From Akkermansia muciniphila (GTDB lineage Bacteria; Verrucomicrobiota; Verrucomicrobiia; Limisphaerales; UBA9464), in NCBI GenBank assembly GCA_945861565.1, contig CAMAUY010000002.1:1-64000 (forward strand): DNA of 64,000 nucleotides, read 5' to 3'. Position numbers and translations under genes: made by a program. Below the pieces are notes generated by a model, which ran no database searches, was not told the DNA's origin, and saw only the letters and a list, made by a program, of their open reading frames with translations. Positions 17,931 through 26,143 of this stretch are shown one piece after another. Each line of letters opens with the position of its first letter. Positions within the stretch are counted from its first letter, which is position 1.

Positions 17931-18497
17931 TCATGATGCTGAACCCTGTACCGGAAACACTTCCTGTTCGCGGGCCTCGTCCAGCTTTTGCTTCCACTTT
18001 TGAATGCCCGTGTCAACGCCCCCGAGCTTCAGCAGTTTCTCTTTGTTATAGATCATCTCCCCCCGAGCCAGCCCGGTCAGAGAATAATCCTTCTGCAAGA
18101 AGATCGCCTCTTCGGGGCATACCTCCTGGCAAAGTCCGCAAAAGATGCAACGAAGCATGTTGATCTCGAATTCCCGCGGCATCTTTTCCGCGTTCGGCCG
18201 ATCCGCGGCCATCCCCGCCGGCCCTGGCGGCGTAATCAGAATCGCCTTGGGCGGGCAGATGAACTCGCAGAGTTGGCAGGAAACACATTTCGTATGACCG
18301 TCCACATCCGACACCAGATAGGGAGCCCCACGATATCCCTCCGGCATCACCCACTTTTCCTCCGGGTACTGCATCGTAACCGATTTTCGGCGAAAAACGG
18401 TGTTGGCGAAATGCCGCCACGTGACCCGGAACCCTCCGGCAATTGCCGGCAAGTAGCTCCGCTCCCACCAATTTAGAGGTTTGCGATCGACAACCAT
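17931..18497 (-). CDS. nuoI: NADH-quinone oxidoreductase subunit I (2x[4Fe-4S] ferredoxin-like)
   Basis: The 188-residue peripheral subunit carries electrons between NuoG and NuoB. Two complete cluster motifs are present, CVSCQLCEFICPPKA and CIFCGLCQEVCPEEAI, binding clusters N6a and N6b. The rest matches the NuoI/NQO9 layout. The start codon is next to the nuoH stop (1 bp between), which suggests coupled translation. Confidence 0.96.
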   Translation of the reverse strand: MVVDRKPLNWWERSYLPAIAGGFRVTWRHFANTVFRRKSVTMQYPEEKWVMPEGYRGAPYLVSDVDGHTKCVSCQLCEFICPPKAILITPPGPAGMAADRPNAEKMPREFEINMLRCIFCGLCQEVCPEEAIFLQKDYSLTGLARGEMIYNKEKLLKLGGVDTGIQKWKQKLDEAREQEVFPVQGSAS

Positions 18498-18498
18498 A

Positions 18499-19572
18499 TT
18501 ACCTTTGCCACAGAGCCACGACGAACGCCGTGACCAGAATGTTAAACAGGGCTATCGGAATGAACCGCCGCCACCCGAGATCCATCAACTGATCGTAGCG
18601 AAACCGTGGCAGCATCCAACGGACCCAGATGAAAAGCAGCATCATGCCGATCACCTTTACCAGGAAGCAGGCCAAATGCCCCAACCCGGCCCACAGCGTG
18701 GTCGCCGCCTCGGCACCCCAGGGAGGCGTCCAGCCTCCAAAAAACAAGGTCACCATCATCGAGCAGGACGCGATCATGTTGGCGTATTCCCCGAGAAAAA
18801 AGAGGGCAAACTTCATCGAACTATACTCGGTGTGATAGCCTCCGATTAGCTCGGACTCCGATTCCGGCATATCGAACGGCAGACGGTTCGTTTCGGCAAA
18901 CGCCGCGATTAGAAAGATGAAAAACGCCAGCGGCTGCTTCCACACCAGCCAGGTGTGCAACCCACCGCTCTGGTAGCCAACCACATCGCCCAGGTTCAGG
19001 CTGCCGACGAGAAGGAAAATCGGGATGACACTGAGCCCCATCGCAATTTCGTAGGATATCATCTGCGCACTTGAACGGATCCCGCCCAGGAATGGGTACT
19101 TCGAGTTGGACGCGTAGCCAGCCAGCACGATGCCGTAGACGCCGAGCGAGACAACGCCGAAGGTGTAGAGAATGCCCACGTTCAGGTTAGCGATCACCAT
19201 CCGGTTGTTTGGATTTCCCAACGTTGAGCCGAAGGGAATCACCGCCAGGGTCAGAAATGCCGGGATCAGAGTGATTGCCGGAGCCAGCCAGAAATAAACC
19301 GTTCGAACATAGTTGGGGGTAAAGTCCTCCTTGAGAAGGAACTTGAGACCGTCCGCCAGCATCTGGCCCAGCCCCAGGAACCGGATGTTCGTGAAGGGGA
19401 TGCCCACGCGATTCGGGCCGACCCGATCCTGGATCCAGGCGGAGACCCGCCGCTCAGCCACCACCGACAGGGACACGAAGACCAGAGTCACACCGAAGAC
19501 CACAAGAATCTTCAGTGCACTGAACAGGACAAACTGCGCGGCAGGATCCCAATATTGGACGGACTCAAACAT
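18499..19572 (-). CDS. nuoH: NADH-quinone oxidoreductase subunit H
   Basis: The 357-residue membrane subunit sits under the quinone site of complex I. Eight to nine helices are visible. Conserved parts are AERRVSAWIQDRVGPNRVG, QMLADGLKFLLKEDF and AETNRLPFDMPESESELIGG, the Glu-rich loop beside the quinone channel. The gene lies 52 bp after nuoG. The length is normal. Confidence 0.96.
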   Translation of the reverse strand: MFESVQYWDPAAQFVLFSALKILVVFGVTLVFVSLSVVAERRVSAWIQDRVGPNRVGIPFTNIRFLGLGQMLADGLKFLLKEDFTPNYVRTVYFWLAPAITLIPAFLTLAVIPFGSTLGNPNNRMVIANLNVGILYTFGVVSLGVYGIVLAGYASNSKYPFLGGIRSSAQMISYEIAMGLSVIPIFLLVGSLNLGDVVGYQSGGLHTWLVWKQPLAFFIFLIAAFAETNRLPFDMPESESELIGGYHTEYSSMKFALFFLGEYANMIASCSMMVTLFFGGWTPPWGAEAATTLWAGLGHLACFLVKVIGMMLLFIWVRWMLPRFRYDQLMDLGWRRFIPIALFNILVTAFVVALWQR

Positions 19573-19624
19573 GATACATTAAATCAGTGAGGATCTCTTG
19601 TTCCGGAAACGCATGCGATCGTTC

Positions 19625-21349
19625 TTAGAGTGGCACGGTCACGCCCGTATCGCCGACGCGGGCCCATTCAAGCCCGGCAAAGGCCGGCACGTCCCGGACC
19701 ATCTGATTAAAAATTCCCTCGATGTTCGCGGGAGCCCTCCTCGCGACACCGCCCTCCACGAGGTCCCAAAGAAATTCCAATTCAGGCCGTGCATCTCCGG
19801 GAGCTTCCACCGCTTTCAAGAATTTCTGCAACCGCCCCTTCACGTTCACGAAGGTTCCACGCTTCTCCGCCGCGGCACAACCCGGAAGCAGATAGTGGGC
19901 CGCCCTCGTCGTCGCGCTCGGCAAAAGATCGCTCACCACGAGCGTCTCGAGGCTTGCCAGCAGCTCCGGACTAATGCCGTGACGCGTCACGTCCTCACCC
20001 AATACCACGAGCGTTCGGATGCCGCCCGCTCGGATATCCTCCGCGATGCGCGGAATCTGCGCCCCCATTGTTCCCGACCAGATCCCCGTAAGCCGGGCGC
20101 CCTGGGTGTTGCAATTCCTGTCGGCCGCCACCAGAAAACCATCCGCCGCCCCCGTGCGAGGCACGGAATCCGTGACGGCCCCAAAACGGTCCGCAAGCTT
20201 CTTCAGCAAATAAAGTTCCTCGGTCGTCTGGCGGGCTCCGGCCAAGATCGCGACGGAACCCCGCGGAGCCTTCGCCAAAACTGCCTGAATCTCAGGCAAC
20301 GCTACGCTCCAGGTCGAATGTTCCCCTCGCACCCGCACCTCAGCCAACCGGTCCGCTCGGCCCATCCACTTATAGTTGAGACGCCCGGAATCGCACATCC
20401 AGGACGAATTGACGGCCTCATTCTCACGCGGCTCGAAGCGATAAATGGTATCCTCCCGGGATCCAATCACAATATTACATCCCGTTCCACAACTCGTGCA
20501 GAGGCTCCGCGTCTCCTTCAGGAACCAGACCCGCATCTTGAACCGGAAATCCTTCGACGTCAGGGCACCCACCGGACACAAGTCGACCGTGTTCAACGAA
20601 TAGTTGTTGTCAAACTGCCGACCCGGGAACGCCGCGATCGAATTGTAACTGCCACGGTTGACGATTCCGAGTGCGTCATCCCCCGCGATGTCTTTCGTGA
20701 ACCGAATGCAGCGCGTGCACAAGATGCAACGCTCGTCGTCGAGCATGATCCGGGGCCCGAGATCCACGGCCTTGGGTTTATGGACCTTGGTCTCGAAGAA
20801 TCCACTGGCGGACTGCCCATGCTCAACCGAGTACTCCTGGAGCTTGCACTCGCCCGCCTGGTCGCAGATGGGACAGTCCAGCGGGTGATTGATCAGCAGG
20901 GACTCGAGCACCGCTTCCCGCATCTGCTTGGTTGCCGGCGAATCGGCGTAAATCTCCATACCCGGTGAAATCGGGGTCGCGCAGGCGATCGCACCGCGCG
21001 CAGTGCCCGGCTCATAGGGCAGTATGGAACGGGCGATCTTGGGCGTGCCATCCGCATTCAGGGCGGGCTTCCGCGTCGCGGGATCCAGCGCGGGTGTGCC
21101 AAATTCCACCAGACACATCCGGCAATTGCCCGCCACGGGCAGTTTGTCGTGGTAACAGTAGTGGGGAATCTCGACTCCACCGAGCCGCGCGGCTTGCAAC
21201 ATCGTGGTGGGTTGAGGTTTCCCCTGCCAGTCCGGCATTGTCTTCGGCACCTGCACGGTGCGGCCGTTGACCTTTACGGTCACGGTCTCCGCCGCAGGCG
21301 GAGGAGGCGGCGCGGGCGTTGCAGGTGCAGCAGTTGCGGGTGCAGACAT
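19625..21349 (-). CDS. nuoG: NADH-quinone oxidoreductase subunit G
   Basis: The 574-residue iron-sulfur subunit of the peripheral arm has an N-terminal Ala/Pro-rich stretch (about 20 residues) ahead of a [2Fe-2S] ferredoxin domain (HYCYHDKLPVAGNCRMC, then a Cys in AIACATP). The HxxxCxxC-type cluster follows (HPLDCPICDQAGECKLQ), then the CILCTRCIRF ... CPVGAL cluster and an extra CTSCGTGC motif at the start of the molybdopterin-oxidoreductase-like domain. The protein is shorter than E. coli NuoG (about 900 residues) but fits the compact bacterial and mitochondrial type. The Pro-rich leader is not part of the standard domain. Confidence 0.94.
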   Translation of the reverse strand: MSAPATAAPATPAPPPPPAAETVTVKVNGRTVQVPKTMPDWQGKPQPTTMLQAARLGGVEIPHYCYHDKLPVAGNCRMCLVEFGTPALDPATRKPALNADGTPKIARSILPYEPGTARGAIACATPISPGMEIYADSPATKQMREAVLESLLINHPLDCPICDQAGECKLQEYSVEHGQSASGFFETKVHKPKAVDLGPRIMLDDERCILCTRCIRFTKDIAGDDALGIVNRGSYNSIAAFPGRQFDNNYSLNTVDLCPVGALTSKDFRFKMRVWFLKETRSLCTSCGTGCNIVIGSREDTIYRFEPRENEAVNSSWMCDSGRLNYKWMGRADRLAEVRVRGEHSTWSVALPEIQAVLAKAPRGSVAILAGARQTTEELYLLKKLADRFGAVTDSVPRTGAADGFLVAADRNCNTQGARLTGIWSGTMGAQIPRIAEDIRAGGIRTLVVLGEDVTRHGISPELLASLETLVVSDLLPSATTRAAHYLLPGCAAAEKRGTFVNVKGRLQKFLKAVEAPGDARPELEFLWDLVEGGVARRAPANIEGIFNQMVRDVPAFAGLEWARVGDTGVTVPL

Positions 21350-21365
21350 TGTCTAGAAAACAGAG

Positions 21366-22793
21366 TTAGGCGGGCGGGCGGGGTTTGCGGTCGGAGTCCG
21401 GGGGAGAGCCAGCGGCCGCCCGGGCGGCAACATCCGCTTCGCCCCGCGCCTCAAATTCCTCCCGGAACTTCTTCACAAAGCTCAGTACCGGCCAGGCGGC
21501 GGCTTCACCGAAGGCACAAATGGTTCGGCCCTGAATGTTCTGGGCGATGTGGGCGAGATAAGCGGCATCTTCCTTCCGACCATCCCCATGGGTCAAGCGA
21601 TGCAACCCTTTGGCCATCCAGAGGGCACCCTCGCGGCAGGGAGTGCACTGACCACAACTTTCGTGAGCGTAGAACTCCGACAAGTTGGCCAGCGCATCCA
21701 CCATGCTCCGAGAATCGTCCATGACGATCACCGCCCCGGATCCCGACATCGTGCCGGCCGACTGCAGGGAATCAAAATCGTACGGCAAATCGAGCATCGG
21801 CACATCCACCGGAGTCATCTGTCCGTCTGCTCCCTTTCGTTTCAATGGAAAAACCTCACCCGCCTTGAGCACTTTCGACGAGGAGCCGCCCGGAATCACC
21901 GCCTTGAGTTGGCGACCGGGCTTCAGGCCGCGCCCAAAGTTTTCGTGAAAGATCAGCTCGCCAATCGTCACTCTCCCCACTTCCACCTCAAAATAGCCGG
22001 GGCGTTGCACATCGCCACTCACGCTGACAATCCGCGTACCGGTGTTGTTCGGGGTCCCCAGGCGCGCGAACTCCGCCGGTCCCATCGCGGCAACGTGCTT
22101 CACATGGCACAACGTTTCAACGTTGTTAACAATCGTCGGGCAGAGGTAAAGCCCCAAAACCGCTGGAAAATAGGGCGGTTTGATTCGCGGGTACGCCCGT
22201 TTGCCTTCCAACGATTCGATCAACCCAGTCTCCTCACCGCAGATGTAGGCGCCCGCACCGCGGTGAACCCAGATGTCGAGGTCGTAGCCGGTGCCAAGAA
22301 TATTCTTTCCCAGGAAACCCTTCGCCCGGGCCTCGGCTAGCGCCCGGTTCAAAAGGCGCGCACCTTCCGGGAATTCGCCCCGAATATAAATGTACGCGAG
22401 CTTAACGTCGTTGGCCCAACAGGAGAGCACCATCCCTTCGATCAGCTGATGGGGATCCTTGTGAAGAATTTGGCGGTCCTTGAAGGTGCCCGGCTCGGAC
22501 TCATCCGCATTGCAGATCAGGTAAATGGGCTTGCCGCTGCGGCGATCGACAAAACTCCACTTCAACCCGGCGCTGAAACCCGCCCCGCCCCGCCCCCGGA
22601 GACCGGAGGCCTTCACGTCCTCTCGCAACGCTTCCTGCGGCGAAAGCTTTTTGCCGTCCGGCAGATCACGCCCCGGCGCCTGCAAGGCCTTTTTCAAGGT
22701 CTCGTATCCGCCGTGCTGCAGATAGCACCCGATGTCGGGCGTGTAGCCCGGCTCGTCGGCGTGCTTTAAAATCAGTTTGAATTCCTGCGGCAT
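21366..22793 (-). CDS. nuoF: NADH-quinone oxidoreductase subunit F (NADH and FMN binding)
   Basis: The 475-residue subunit oxidises NADH and passes electrons through FMN to cluster N3. The FMN/NADH region shows GLRGRGGAGFSAGLKWSF and GAGAYICGEETGLIESLEGK. The [4Fe-4S] motif is ESCGQCTPCREGALWM with a later Cys in GRTICAFGEA. The C-terminal tail is basic and proline-rich. The start is an ATG at 22793. Upstream, the opposite-strand tRNA-Gln separates it from nuoE, so nuoF is about 180 bp from its operon neighbour. Confidence 0.96.
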   Translation of the reverse strand: MPQEFKLILKHADEPGYTPDIGCYLQHGGYETLKKALQAPGRDLPDGKKLSPQEALREDVKASGLRGRGGAGFSAGLKWSFVDRRSGKPIYLICNADESEPGTFKDRQILHKDPHQLIEGMVLSCWANDVKLAYIYIRGEFPEGARLLNRALAEARAKGFLGKNILGTGYDLDIWVHRGAGAYICGEETGLIESLEGKRAYPRIKPPYFPAVLGLYLCPTIVNNVETLCHVKHVAAMGPAEFARLGTPNNTGTRIVSVSGDVQRPGYFEVEVGRVTIGELIFHENFGRGLKPGRQLKAVIPGGSSSKVLKAGEVFPLKRKGADGQMTPVDVPMLDLPYDFDSLQSAGTMSGSGAVIVMDDSRSMVDALANLSEFYAHESCGQCTPCREGALWMAKGLHRLTHGDGRKEDAAYLAHIAQNIQGRTICAFGEAAAWPVLSFVKKFREEFEARGEADVAARAAAGSPPDSDRKPRPPA

Positions 22794-22845
22794 GGCAATG
22801 CTTGACTCGACCGATTAACCCTCTATTTTTCCGCCCGCTCCGCAC

Positions 22846-22919
22846 TGCCCGATGGTGTAACGGTAGCACAACAGACTCTGAATCTGTTTGTCATGGTTCG
22901 AATCCATGTCGGGCAGCCA
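22846..22919 (+). tRNA. tRNA-Gln, anticodon CTG
   Basis: A full cloverleaf can be drawn. The acceptor stem is tgcccga/tcgggca, the D-arm lies around ggtgtaacggtagcacc-type sequence, the anticodon stem is acaga/tctgt with loop ctctgaa (anticodon CTG at 22878-22880), and the T-arm is atggttcgaatccat. The 3' CCA is encoded (22917-22919). The tRNA reads CAG codons. It lies on the plus strand inside the minus-strand nuo operon, in the gap between nuoF and nuoE. Confidence 0.95.
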
Positions 22920-22920
22920 T

Positions 22921-22944
22921 TCTCTTCCGAAGTCTCTTCCGAAG
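22921..22944. repeat. Perfect 12-bp tandem duplication beside the tRNA
   Basis: The 12-mer tctcttccgaag occurs twice back to back, starting two bases after the tRNA CCA end. This might be the trace of an integration or slippage event at the tRNA 3' end. There is no other sign of an inserted element. Confidence 0.5.
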
Positions 22945-22970
22945 TATTTGGTTTCACGTGCCGTGTCTCC

Positions 22971-23456
22971 TTATTTTCCGCGGGCGAGAATTTCGTCCGC
23001 CTGCCCTTTCCCCACTCGTTCGTGCAGGGCTTCGTTGACCAGCACCACGGGCGCCGATCCGCAGGCGGCCAGACACTCCACAAACTCCACCGTAAACCGG
23101 CCGTCGGGCGTCGTCTGCGGCATATGGGCACGCGGATCCAGCCCGAGCTTGCGACAGAAGTGCTCCCGGATCTCCGCGGCACCCGCCAGGGCGCAACTCA
23201 ACGTCCGACACACCTTGACCTGGGTCTTCCCGATCGGCTTCTGCCGAAACATCGGGTAGAACGTGACCAGTTCGTAAATATGAATCGGCTGCAATCCCAG
23301 CTTTCCCGCGGTCCATTCTGCCGCATCGTTCGAGATGAATCCGAAGTGCTCCTGCAGCGCGTGCAAAAACATCAGCGAGGCACTCCGTTTCACCGGATAA
23401 TGCGTCACCAGCTCGTCGAGCTCGGCTTCCAGATTTTTGGGAATGGTAAAACTCAT
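22971..23456 (-). CDS. nuoE: NADH-quinone oxidoreductase subunit E ([2Fe-2S] protein)
   Basis: The 161-residue subunit starts at the ATG at 23456 (MSFTIPKN) and holds the [2Fe-2S] cluster N1a next to the FMN of NuoF. The four Cys ligands are in CRTLSCALAGA and CLAACGSAPVVLVN. The frame is open upstream into nuoD, but the chosen start leaves a normal 13-bp gap after nuoD and matches family length. Confidence 0.94.
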   Translation of the reverse strand: MSFTIPKNLEAELDELVTHYPVKRSASLMFLHALQEHFGFISNDAAEWTAGKLGLQPIHIYELVTFYPMFRQKPIGKTQVKVCRTLSCALAGAAEIREHFCRKLGLDPRAHMPQTTPDGRFTVEFVECLAACGSAPVVLVNEALHERVGKGQADEILARGK

Positions 23457-23469
23457 CGCGCTCTCTTCT

Positions 23470-24750
23470 CTACCGATCACACTCGCCCATGACGAAATCG
23501 ATCGATCCCAGGATCGCCACCATGTCACTCATCATGTGTCCCGGCAGGATCGCCGGCAGGATCCCCAGATTCACAAAGGAAGGCGCTCGAATCTTCAGGC
23601 GGTGCGGCGTTCCGCCCCCTCGGCTATTGATATAGAAACCCAGCTCACCCTTCGGATTCTCGGCCCCAAAATAGATCTCTCCTGCCGGGGCGTTCACCCC
23701 CTGGGTCACCAGCATGAATTGATGGATCAACTCCTCCATGCGGGTCATCACTTTCTGCTTCGTCGGCAATACCGTCTTGCCATCCGACACATTTACGGGC
23801 TCGCCACCCCGGTTGTCCGCCCCCCCCGGCAGCTTCGCAATGCACTGATGCAGGATCCGTACGCTCTGCCGCATCTCTTCCATGCGCACAAGATACCGGT
23901 CATAGCAATCCCCCACCGAGCCCACCGGCACATCAAACTCCAGCTCGCGATAACAGAGGTACGGCTGCGCCTTCCGGACGTCGTAATCAACCCCACTCGC
24001 CCGAAGGTTCGGCCCGCTGAGCGCGTAATCGATCGCGAGCGTCCGGGAGATAATTCCCACGTCCCGCGTTCGGTCGACAAAAATTCGGTTCCGGGTCAGC
24101 AACGTCTCAGTCTCATCGAGATTGACGATCACTTCGGAAAGGAATTTTCGCAGCTGATCAATCCAGCCCGGCGGCAGATCTCGCGAAAGGCCGCCAATTC
24201 GCGTATAACTGGTGGTGAACCGGGCTCCGGTGAGCGATTCGCACAGGTTATAAATCTTCTCCCGCTCGGTAAACGTATGAAGGAAGACCGTCATCGCTCC
24301 CACATCCATCGCAAAGGCACCGAGCCCCAGCAGGTGGGCAGATATCCGGGCCATCTCACAGCAGATCACTCGGATATACTGGCACCGAGGCGGCAATTTG
24401 CCGTCAATGCCCAGCAACTTTTCCACCGCCAGTGCGTAGGCGACATTATTGGCCAACGGCGCCAGGTAATCCAGCCGGTCCGTATACGGAATGAACTGGG
24501 TATACGTCATGTTCTCGGCGATCTTTTCATCGCCCCGGTGAAGGTACCCCACCTCCGGCATCGCCTTCGTGATCGTCTCACCGTCCAGTTCGATCAACAC
24601 CCGCAGCACCCCGTGCGTCGAGGGGTGCGAAGGCCCAATATTGAGCACCATTTTCTCGCCGTGTAGCTCCCGCAACTCTTCGTCGGTCACAGGGGGGGGA
24701 ACGGACGCGCGGGCCGCCGGTTCTTTAAATTCAATGCTCTGGGTTGCCAT
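23470..24750 (-). CDS. nuoD: NADH-quinone oxidoreductase subunit D
   Basis: The 426-residue 49-kDa-type subunit forms the quinone-binding pocket with NuoB. Conserved parts are NIGPSHPSTHGVLRVLIELD (pocket His), VGYLHRGDEKIAE, RIGGLSRDLPPGW and the C-terminal segment IDFVMGECDR. Subunits C and D are separate here, not fused as in E. coli. The gene starts 6 bp after nuoC. Confidence 0.96.
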   Translation of the reverse strand: MATQSIEFKEPAARASVPPPVTDEELRELHGEKMVLNIGPSHPSTHGVLRVLIELDGETITKAMPEVGYLHRGDEKIAENMTYTQFIPYTDRLDYLAPLANNVAYALAVEKLLGIDGKLPPRCQYIRVICCEMARISAHLLGLGAFAMDVGAMTVFLHTFTEREKIYNLCESLTGARFTTSYTRIGGLSRDLPPGWIDQLRKFLSEVIVNLDETETLLTRNRIFVDRTRDVGIISRTLAIDYALSGPNLRASGVDYDVRKAQPYLCYRELEFDVPVGSVGDCYDRYLVRMEEMRQSVRILHQCIAKLPGGADNRGGEPVNVSDGKTVLPTKQKVMTRMEELIHQFMLVTQGVNAPAGEIYFGAENPKGELGFYINSRGGGTPHRLKIRAPSFVNLGILPAILPGHMMSDMVAILGSIDFVMGECDR

Positions 24751-24756
24751 GGCAGT

Positions 24757-25338
24757 CTATTCCTCGGATACCCGGACTCGCGGTTCCCGGTCGACGGCCT
24801 CCCGCACGCCGGGCGCGGTAACAAAGGGTCCTCCCTCCAGCGACGCTCTGCGGGTAAAGGCCACCTCCGGCACGTCGCTCGGTTTCCCGCCCAACGGAAA
24901 ATCCTTCCGTAATGGAAAATAGGGATACCCCTCCCACATCAGGATCCGACGGAGATCCGGATGACCCGCGAATCGAATCCCCAACATGTCGTAGACCTCC
25001 CGCTCATGCCAGTCAGCCGCCCGCCACACCCCGCTGACCGTCGGCAACTCCGAAACGGCCTCACTCACTCGTGTCGAAATGCGCAGATGGCACCCGTGGG
25101 TGAGTCCGAACAATTCGTAGACAATCTGCCACCGCGGATCCTCGCCGTAGTTGTCCACTCCCGTCAGATCGGTCAGATAATCAAACCCCCGCTCAACCTT
25201 GGCATACCGACACACTTCGGCAATGCGTTGGGGATCGGAAATCAGGACGGAAACCTCGCCACGAAACTCAACGGACGGCGACACAAGTTCCCCGAACTTT
25301 TCGCGCAATTGTTGAGCAAATTCGAGGGCGGTGGGCAC
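24757..25338 (-). CDS. nuoC: NADH-quinone oxidoreductase subunit C
   Basis: The 193-residue 30-kDa-type subunit of the peripheral arm has conserved parts RGFDYLTDLTGVDNYGEDPR and WHEREVYDMLGIRFAGHPDL, followed by ILMWEGYPYFPLRKDFPL. An in-frame extension runs back into nuoB and is rejected. The GTG at 25338 is chosen because ggaaag lies 6 nt upstream and the family begins here. Gap to nuoB: 44 bp. Confidence 0.92.
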   Translation of the reverse strand: MPTALEFAQQLREKFGELVSPSVEFRGEVSVLISDPQRIAEVCRYAKVERGFDYLTDLTGVDNYGEDPRWQIVYELFGLTHGCHLRISTRVSEAVSELPTVSGVWRAADWHEREVYDMLGIRFAGHPDLRRILMWEGYPYFPLRKDFPLGGKPSDVPEVAFTRRASLEGGPFVTAPGVREAVDREPRVRVSEE

Positions 25339-25382
25339 AGGTGTCTTTCCAGCGATTCCGTGGGGGCGTGCTATCGGGCGAA

Positions 25383-25961
25383 TCAAAGTTTCAAATCGAG
25401 CGATCCCAGCTTTTCGGGCAGCGAATCCCGCTTTAAATCGGCTAGAATGGGCTCCCGCGCCACCTTGTTCTGCAATTTTATTAAAGCATCCAAAAGAGCT
25501 TCCGGCCGGGGTGGACACCCCGCAACGTAGACATCGACGGGCAGAATCTGATCCACGCCCTGCAACACCGAATAACTCCGATACATCCCACCGGTCGATG
25601 CACAGGCACCCATTGCTATAACCCATTTAGGTTCAGCCATTTGCTCATATATTCTCCGAACTGCGAGCGCCATCTTGTAGGTCACCGTCCCTGCAACAAT
25701 CATGACATCCGATTGTCGCGGCGAAAATCGCATTACCTCCGAGCCAAAGCGGGAAATATCAAATCGACTCGCCCCCGCCGCCATGAGTTCGATGGCGCAG
25801 CACGCCAGCCCCATCGGCATCGGCCATAACGAATTCTTGCGAAACCAATTCAATGCCGCATCCAGCCGCGTCACCACGATCTCACCCTCGATTTTCGAGT
25901 TGTAGCCATAGTCGGTGCTGACCGGTAGAACTCTGGCTGGATCGGTGACAGTGGCTTCCAT
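25383..25961 (-). CDS. nuoB: NADH-quinone oxidoreductase subunit B
   Basis: This 192-residue subunit carries the terminal [4Fe-4S] cluster N2 that reduces quinone. The tandem Cys pair is in [19 protein letters not shown], and the other two ligands are in [12 protein letters not shown] and [11 protein letters not shown]. The ATG at 25961 is preferred over an upstream start. It is the first recognisable gene of the operon. No nuoA is seen upstream, where only about 180 bp precede the divergent DUF3748 gene. Confidence 0.95.
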   Translation of the reverse strand: MEATVTDPARVLPVSTDYGYNSKIEGEIVVTRLDAALNWFRKNSLWPMPMGLACCAIELMAAGASRFDISRFGSEVMRFSPRQSDVMIVAGTVTYKMALAVRRIYEQMAEPKWVIAMGACASTGGMYRSYSVLQGVDQILPVDVYVAGCPPRPEALLDALIKLQNKVAREPILADLKRDSLPEKLGSLDLKL

Positions 25962-26143
25962 AAAACAGTCTTGAATACGGGCGATGCGAGGCAATATCGC
26001 GTAATCCTCAGAACGCTATGACTGAGGTTTCAGGGGGGCAAGCCGCATTTGTGATTTTTTTCACAAGCGAATCGTGAACTTACCTTTGTGTGCGGCTCCC
26101 TTCAGAAATTCCACACGGAAAACCTCACACAAAGGTGCGGAAG

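Noticed and set aside
19598-20968. 456-codon plus-strand frame
   Set aside because: Antisense shadow of nuoG; no domain pattern, rich in Arg/His/Pro.
23437-24666. 409-codon plus-strand frame
   Set aside because: Antisense shadow of nuoD, with no protein family features.
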